The notes beneath the pieces were generated by a model, which had not been told where the DNA came from, did no database searches, and saw only the letters and a list, made by a program, of their open reading frames with translations. The position numbers were made by a program, and so were the translations under genes. From NCBI GenBank assembly GCA_028286865.1, contig JAQBQU010000008.1, positions 1-48,775 of the forward strand: a DNA stretch of 48,775 nt, given 5' to 3'. The DNA is from Candidatus Kaiserbacteria bacterium. Its GTDB lineage: Bacteria; Patescibacteriota; Minisyncoccia; Phycocordibacterales; UBA2100. Of the stretch, positions 46,331 through 48,775 are shown one piece after another. Within the stretch, counting starts at the first letter, position 1, and each line of letters begins with the position of its first letter.

Positions 46331-47443
46331 CTAGCGGACCGATAGATACTTCCCTTTCTTGCCGATCTTACTGAACACCACCTGCCAGAGCTGGAGATGT
46401 CGCATGCGAAACGACGCCGCGCACGAGAGCAGATAATATTTCCACATGCGATAGAAGCGGTCATCGTACGAGCCTTTCAGTTCGCTCCAATGCGCATCGA
46501 AATTTGCCGCCCATGCCATGAGCGTCGGGTCATAATCGGGTCCGAAATTGTGCCAGTCCTCCATCGAGAACAAATTGTCCGCCGCATCTCCGATCTGCTT
46601 GATCGAGGGCACGGTACCATGCGGAAAGATATATTTAGCGGTCCACGGCTCGTTGTCGAGGCGGGTGATGTTCCCCCCGATCGTGTGCAGGAGGAAATAT
46701 CCGTCGTCTTTGAGGATCGAGTGCACCTTCTGCATATATTCCCGATGATTCTTGTAGCCCACGTGCTCGAACATCCCGACCGAGACCACGTGATCGAATG
46801 TTCCTTCGAGCATGCGGTAATCCTGGAGTCGCGTCTCCACTGGGAGCGCTCCTTTGTGCGCGTCTACGTACGCGACCTGCTCTTTCGAGACCGTGACACC
46901 GGTACCGTGCGCGCCGTATTTCTCTGCGGCAAACAACAGAAAGCTTCCCCATCCCGAGCCGATATCCGCGACACTATCCCCCGGCTTGAGCCCTATCTTG
47001 CGACAGATGAGATCGAGCTTCGCTTCCTGTGCTTCATCGAGCGTTTTCGCACCTTTCCAGTAGCCGCATGAATACGCGAGGCGTTTATCGAGCATCTTCT
47101 CGTAGAGGTCGTTGCCGATATCATAGTGCCGCTCCCCCACCTCAAATGCGCGGGTCTTCTGATAGTTGGTAAGCTTCGCTTGTACGAAGCTCCAGACGAG
47201 CTTCGCATTGATCTTAATGTGGTTCTGTAGATCATTCTGTAAAATTTTGTAAATGAGCTGATCCACGGCACCCGCATCCCACCAGCCGTCCATGTAGCTC
47301 TCGCCGAATCCGAGAGTGCCGCCGGAGAGTACACGGTCGTAAAAGCGTGCATCGTGCACCTGAATATCCCATGGCTCTTTCCCGCCCACCACGATGCCTG
47401 ATTTCTCGAACGCATTCCTGAGCACGATCTCGGCATTCTTCAT
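46331..47443 (-). CDS. cfa: Cyclopropane-fatty-acyl-phospholipid synthase family
   Basis: 370 residues. It transfers a methylene from SAM onto unsaturated acyl chains of phospholipids at the membrane. YDIGNDLYEKMLDKRLAYSC then GYW is the family signature; SVADIGSGWGSFLLFAAEKY binds SAM; VSVGMFEHVGYKNHREY and YIFPHGTVPSIKQI carry the conserved Glu/His region. The N-terminal domain starts MKNAEIVLRNAFEKSG. The frame is open 35 codons further upstream, but TGG-TATAAT lies 6 bases before this ATG, so the long form would start upstream of the promoter. Related enzymes methylate other lipids, so substrate is uncertain. Confidence 0.9.
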   Translation of the reverse strand: MKNAEIVLRNAFEKSGIVVGGKEPWDIQVHDARFYDRVLSGGTLGFGESYMDGWWDAGAVDQLIYKILQNDLQNHIKINAKLVWSFVQAKLTNYQKTRAFEVGERHYDIGNDLYEKMLDKRLAYSCGYWKGAKTLDEAQEAKLDLICRKIGLKPGDSVADIGSGWGSFLLFAAEKYGAHGTGVTVSKEQVAYVDAHKGALPVETRLQDYRMLEGTFDHVVSVGMFEHVGYKNHREYMQKVHSILKDDGYFLLHTIGGNITRLDNEPWTAKYIFPHGTVPSIKQIGDAADNLFSMEDWHNFGPDYDPTLMAWAANFDAHWSELKGSYDDRFYRMWKYYLLSCAASFRMRHLQLWQVVFSKIGKKGKYLSVR

Positions 47444-47449
47444 GCCCTT

Positions 47450-47458
47450 ATTATACCA
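47450..47458 (-). promoter_or_regulatory. Extended -10 box of cfa
   Basis: TGG followed by consensus TATAAT, 6 bases before the ATG at 47443: the clearest leaderless arrangement in the window. Confidence 0.7.
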
Positions 47459-47526
47459 AAACAGGCTTTCATAGAACATCTTAGTCATGATTTGTCGCCC
47501 GGCGCTATCTGGAGCACAAAAGAAAA

Positions 47527-47545
47527 CTCCGCCCGTAAGGCGGAG
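47527..47545 (-). terminator. Terminator after the unrecognised gene at 47571
   Basis: Perfect 7-bp stem CTCCGCC/GGCGGAG with a 5-nt loop, followed on the minus strand by TTTTCTTTTG. It ends the unit before cfa. Confidence 0.85.
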
Positions 47546-47570
47546 CAAGTCGTAGCTGAGGTAGTAGTTT

Positions 47571-48356
47571 TTAATTTTCGGGTACAGTGGTCGATGTAAG
47601 TCGTGCCAATCTCGCGTCGCGGATTTCCTCCACTAGGTTTCTTTCTTCGTTAGCGAGCACAAGTCCTGCCGCGACCCCGCGTTCCACGAGACCGAGAAGA
47701 AAAAGCGTCCAATCTACGCGCCTGCTTTTGTCGTTCGCATCCACTGTGCTGGTGGTGCGATGCGATTTGATGAAGTCACTGAGGAGTTTATTCTCCGCTG
47801 CCATTTCATTGTAGAGCGTAGTGAGCGGACGGCGCAGCCTACTCATCTTAAAGTCGTTCACCTCGCCTCCGTCGTTGTCTTTCTGCAAGCCTTTCAGTTC
47901 CGTGAATCTCGCCTGAAAGACGAGGCTAAGGGGGACCAACTCTTGTTTACGTCGCTGCGCCGTCACAAGGTCTGGAGGTGGATTTTGTTCGGTGTAGATG
48001 CGTTTGTACGCTTTGGACATTTCCTCGGTCATACGACGCACAGCCGAAGTAATGGTCGCAAGTGCGGAGCGGTATCTCTCCGGGTCCGAACCGCCTGGTC
48101 TGCCTCCTCTAACCCAGCGGTAGAGAAACTGGATTTCAGTACGATAGTACGAGAGCGCACTTGTCGCCGATGCTTTCCATCCCAGATAATCCTCATCAGT
48201 CTCAAACTCGTTCGAATCGACAAACTCAAGCTGCGTCTCTCAGCTCTTTATCGCCAGCTCAAGTTCATTGATGCGCGACAAAGCATTTTCTTCAGACGGT
48301 GGGGGTGTTTGGCGACTGTAAGGCCCCAGGTGGGCCTTCTGCTGTTGCTGCGACAT
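47571..48356 (-). pseudogene. Unrecognised gene interrupted by an in-frame TGA
   Basis: ATG 48354-48356 opens a frame beginning MSQQQQKAHLGPYSRQ; after 38 codons it meets TGA (48240-48242), and the same frame then stays open for 222 codons to a stop at 47571. The segment just after the TGA (LEFVDSNEFETDEDYLGWKA, then RWVRGGRPGG and SDPERYRSALA) looks coding but has no ATG before 48032. The simplest reading is a 261-residue protein broken by one nonsense change. A separate short ORF plus a re-started protein from GTG 48041 or ATG 48032 is the alternative. The product is polar and helical with no motif I recognise. A weak SD (AGAGGA) precedes the first ATG and a good terminator follows. Confidence 0.55.
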
Positions 48357-48433
48357 TGGCTTCTATCCTCTGTTGGATGCCAAGAGTGGAGACCCCCTAA
48401 TCAAAGGACATCTCCAAATAAGACCGTATCACA

Positions 48434-48445
48434 TTGCTATAGCAA
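48434..48445. promoter_or_regulatory. 12-bp perfect palindrome upstream of the broken gene
   Basis: TTGCTATAGCAA, about 78 bases upstream of ATG 48356. It could be an operator for a dimeric regulator; no other copy noticed. Confidence 0.3.
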
Positions 48446-48512
48446 ACGAAAACGACGTGCCTCAGTCCGCCGGAATCAATTTCAAACCGGCTGCCGGACT
48501 TGGATCTGACCC

Positions 48513-48775
48513 TTAGAGATCGTCCTCCCCTCTATGCGAGCCGTTGATGACTTGCTGGAGAACCTTGTGGGACACCTCGGCGTCGCGCCAATCATGCTGC
48601 GGCTCGGGTGACTGCTTAGGCTCGGGGGCTTTTTGCTCTTCCCACTTCGTTTCTGTCTTTCGTGCATCCACATGAATGTCGGTGCGCACTTGCGTATAGG
48701 TATTGTTCTGCACCATACGCGGCTGTTTATCATCGATGCGCTCAACCACGCGCTCTTCCGGTCGCGTATCAGGAC
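48513..48775 (-). CDS. Unrecognised protein, C-terminal 86 residues (5' end outside window)
   Basis: Frame open from the window edge to a TAA at 48513-48515. The visible part is very polar and charged (ERVVERIDDKQPRMVQ, DARKTETKWEEQKAPEPKQ), with a Pro/Glu/Gln-rich stretch, no hydrophobic helix and no motif I know. It is probably disordered. It reads in the same direction as the broken gene downstream and could share a unit with it. A shorter start (GTG 48749) is possible. Function not guessed. Confidence 0.55.
   Translation of the reverse strand, partial: PDTRPEERVVERIDDKQPRMVQNNTYTQVRTDIHVDARKTETKWEEQKAPEPKQSPEPQHDWRDAEVSHKVLQQVINGSHRGEDDL

Noticed and set aside
47444..47548. 35-codon N-terminal extension of cfa
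   Set aside because: The consensus extended -10 box lies between the long start and the internal ATG, and the extension has no family match.
48240..48242. TGA as selenocysteine or as a reassigned glycine codon
   Set aside because: TGA ends ordinary genes such as atpF, so the code is standard. The residue context (Ser-TGA-Glu) and the absence of a clear hairpin just downstream argue against selenocysteine.

Overview
The window looks like a chromosomal segment of a Candidate Phyla Radiation bacterium (Patescibacteria, probably a Parcubacteria/Paceibacteria lineage). This is inferred from gene content and style: very large low-complexity surface proteins, many short GT-B glycosyltransferases, a divergent compact F1-ATPase operon, a SecA without its C-terminal zinc tail, and tightly overlapping genes. 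TGA is used as a normal stop (for example atpF), so this is not a TGA=Gly lineage. Nearly everything is on the minus strand; only a Wzx-type flippase and one GNAT acetyltransferase are on the plus strand.

Layout. (1) 1-6514: the 5' 6.5 kb of a giant repetitive surface protein, running off the window. (2) 6953-12323: atpF-H-A-G-D-C without atpB or atpE, preceded by two membrane proteins (12363-15139). These two share with the giant protein the same excisionase-like helix-turn-helix N-terminus followed by a membrane segment. (3) 15217-19667: gatB, secA and a 23-residue Lys-rich microprotein. (4) 19668-20300: an intergenic region holding a candidate pseudoknotted non-coding RNA with its own promoter and terminator, and one copy of a three-way-junction element whose second copy lies between secA and gatB. 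(5) 20301-46252: a cell-surface polysaccharide/glycoprotein cluster. It contains an O-antigen ligase/polymerase with TPRs, a nucleotidyltransferase, a flippase, eight complete GT4 enzymes plus a fused half, three methyltransferases and two sugar aminotransferases. Sugar-nucleotide enzymes are RmlB- and RmlC-like, Gmd, WbpB/WbpE/WbpD-like, a shortened UDP-sugar dehydrogenase and a UXS-like decarboxylase, and the cluster ends in a secreted LTD-PKD protein. (6) 46331-48775: a cyclopropane fatty acid synthase, an unrecognised gene broken by an in-frame TGA, and the 3' end of another unrecognised gene.

Working together: nucleotide sugars are built and modified, transferred to a lipid carrier by the GT4 enzymes, flipped by Wzx and polymerised or ligated by the WaaL/Wzy-type protein, presumably to decorate exported surface proteins. 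SecA would export such proteins.

The most notable sequence-level signals are: a recurrent -10 box (TANNNT, often TGn-extended) 6-8 nt before the start codon of many genes, implying widespread leaderless mRNA; the candidate structured RNA at 19886-20125; the two-copy three-way-junction family; and the three-member HTH-transmembrane-ectodomain family flanking the ATP synthase operon. All functional calls come from reading translated sequence; no database search was possible.
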